The notes beneath the pieces are model-generated. The model made no database searches. It was not told where the DNA came from and saw nothing but the letters and a program-made list of their open reading frames with translations. Positions 6,686 to 6,829 of a DNA stretch of 6,829 bases are shown in pieces. The DNA comes from Flavobacteriaceae bacterium (lineage in GTDB: Bacteria; Bacteroidota; Bacteroidia; Flavobacteriales; Flavobacteriaceae): assembly GCA_013214275.1 (NCBI GenBank), contig JABSPP010000092.1, positions 1-6,829 of the forward strand, given 5' to 3'. Every line of letters begins with the position of its first letter. The stretch's first letter is position 1. A program made the position numbers and the translations under genes.

Positions 6686-6829
6686 TTTTAGTTCTCTTAT
6701 AGCCACAGGCTCATGCATTGCACAGCGTTTTATTATCTTATCCAATATTGAAGCCCTGTGGTTTCTTCGATTGAACCGAAAGAAGTACTCATCAATGTAT
6801 TTTTGGAGATATTCTTTATTGCAATAAGA
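6671..6829 (-). CDS. IS1595-family (ISXO2-like) transposase, C-terminal fragment cut by the window edge
   Basis: An open minus-strand frame enters from the right edge and ends at TAA (6673-6671), giving 52 residues. It contains YLQKYIDEYFFRFNRRN (7-23), followed by ILDKIIKRCAMHEPV (28-42). The Y-L-x-x-Y-(I/L)-D-E-x-x-F-R-F-N-R-R block is the characteristic C-terminal end of the ISXO2-like DDE transposase domain, where the Glu of D-E is expected to belong to the catalytic region or lie close to it. The start and the N-terminal zinc-ribbon part lie outside the window, so whether the gene is intact is unknown. It points in the same direction as miaB and stops 50 nt before the miaB start, so read-through into the operon is possible. 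The family call rests on motif memory over a short stretch, but the match is distinctive. Confidence 0.75.
   Translation of the reverse strand, partial: SYCNKEYLQKYIDEYFFRFNRRNHRASILDKIIKRCAMHEPVAIRELKLIET

Noticed and set aside
1..6829. CRISPR array, tRNA, rRNA or riboswitch
   Set aside because: No regularly spaced direct repeats, no tRNA-like TTCGA arm with acceptor pairing, and no rRNA-like or aptamer-like sequence was found in the short non-coding gaps.

Overview
The window is AT-rich bacterial DNA that reads as a member of the Bacteroidota, most likely class Flavobacteriia. This rests on the protein sequences (a Bacteroidota-type MiaB, a short LptE lipoprotein, a SecG with the VQNPKGGGL signature), on A-rich start contexts without clear Shine-Dalgarno sequences, and on the gene order miaB, sigma-54 regulator, lptE, TPR protein, secG, groES, groEL, which I recognise as common in that group. 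I cannot name a genus.

All supported genes lie on the minus strand, so transcription runs from high to low coordinates. At the right edge (6671-6829) is the C-terminal end of an IS1595-family (ISXO2-like) transposase whose upstream part is outside the window. The element appears to end near 6660, only about 40 bases before the GTG start of miaB. Next come five tightly packed genes that look like one operon: miaB (tRNA methylthiolation), a receiver-less sigma-54 enhancer-binding regulator, lptE (outer-membrane LPS assembly lipoprotein), a TPR-containing protein of unknown function, and secG (Sec translocon). The spacings are 9 nt, 12 nt, a 7-nt overlap and a 4-nt ATGA overlap. A strong hairpin terminator at 2314-2350 closes this unit.

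A 162-base gap then carries the probable groESL control region, including an inverted repeat with CIRCE-like spacing but not the CIRCE sequence. groES and groEL follow as a two-gene chaperonin operon, closed by a second perfect hairpin terminator at 200-233. The leftmost ~200 bases hold no gene I can support.

Most of the window is conserved core genome. I see no sign of a new defence or biosynthetic system. The most interesting spot is the transposase/miaB junction: the insertion sits where the operon promoter should be, and the junction itself resembles a hybrid promoter that could drive miaB and the genes after it.
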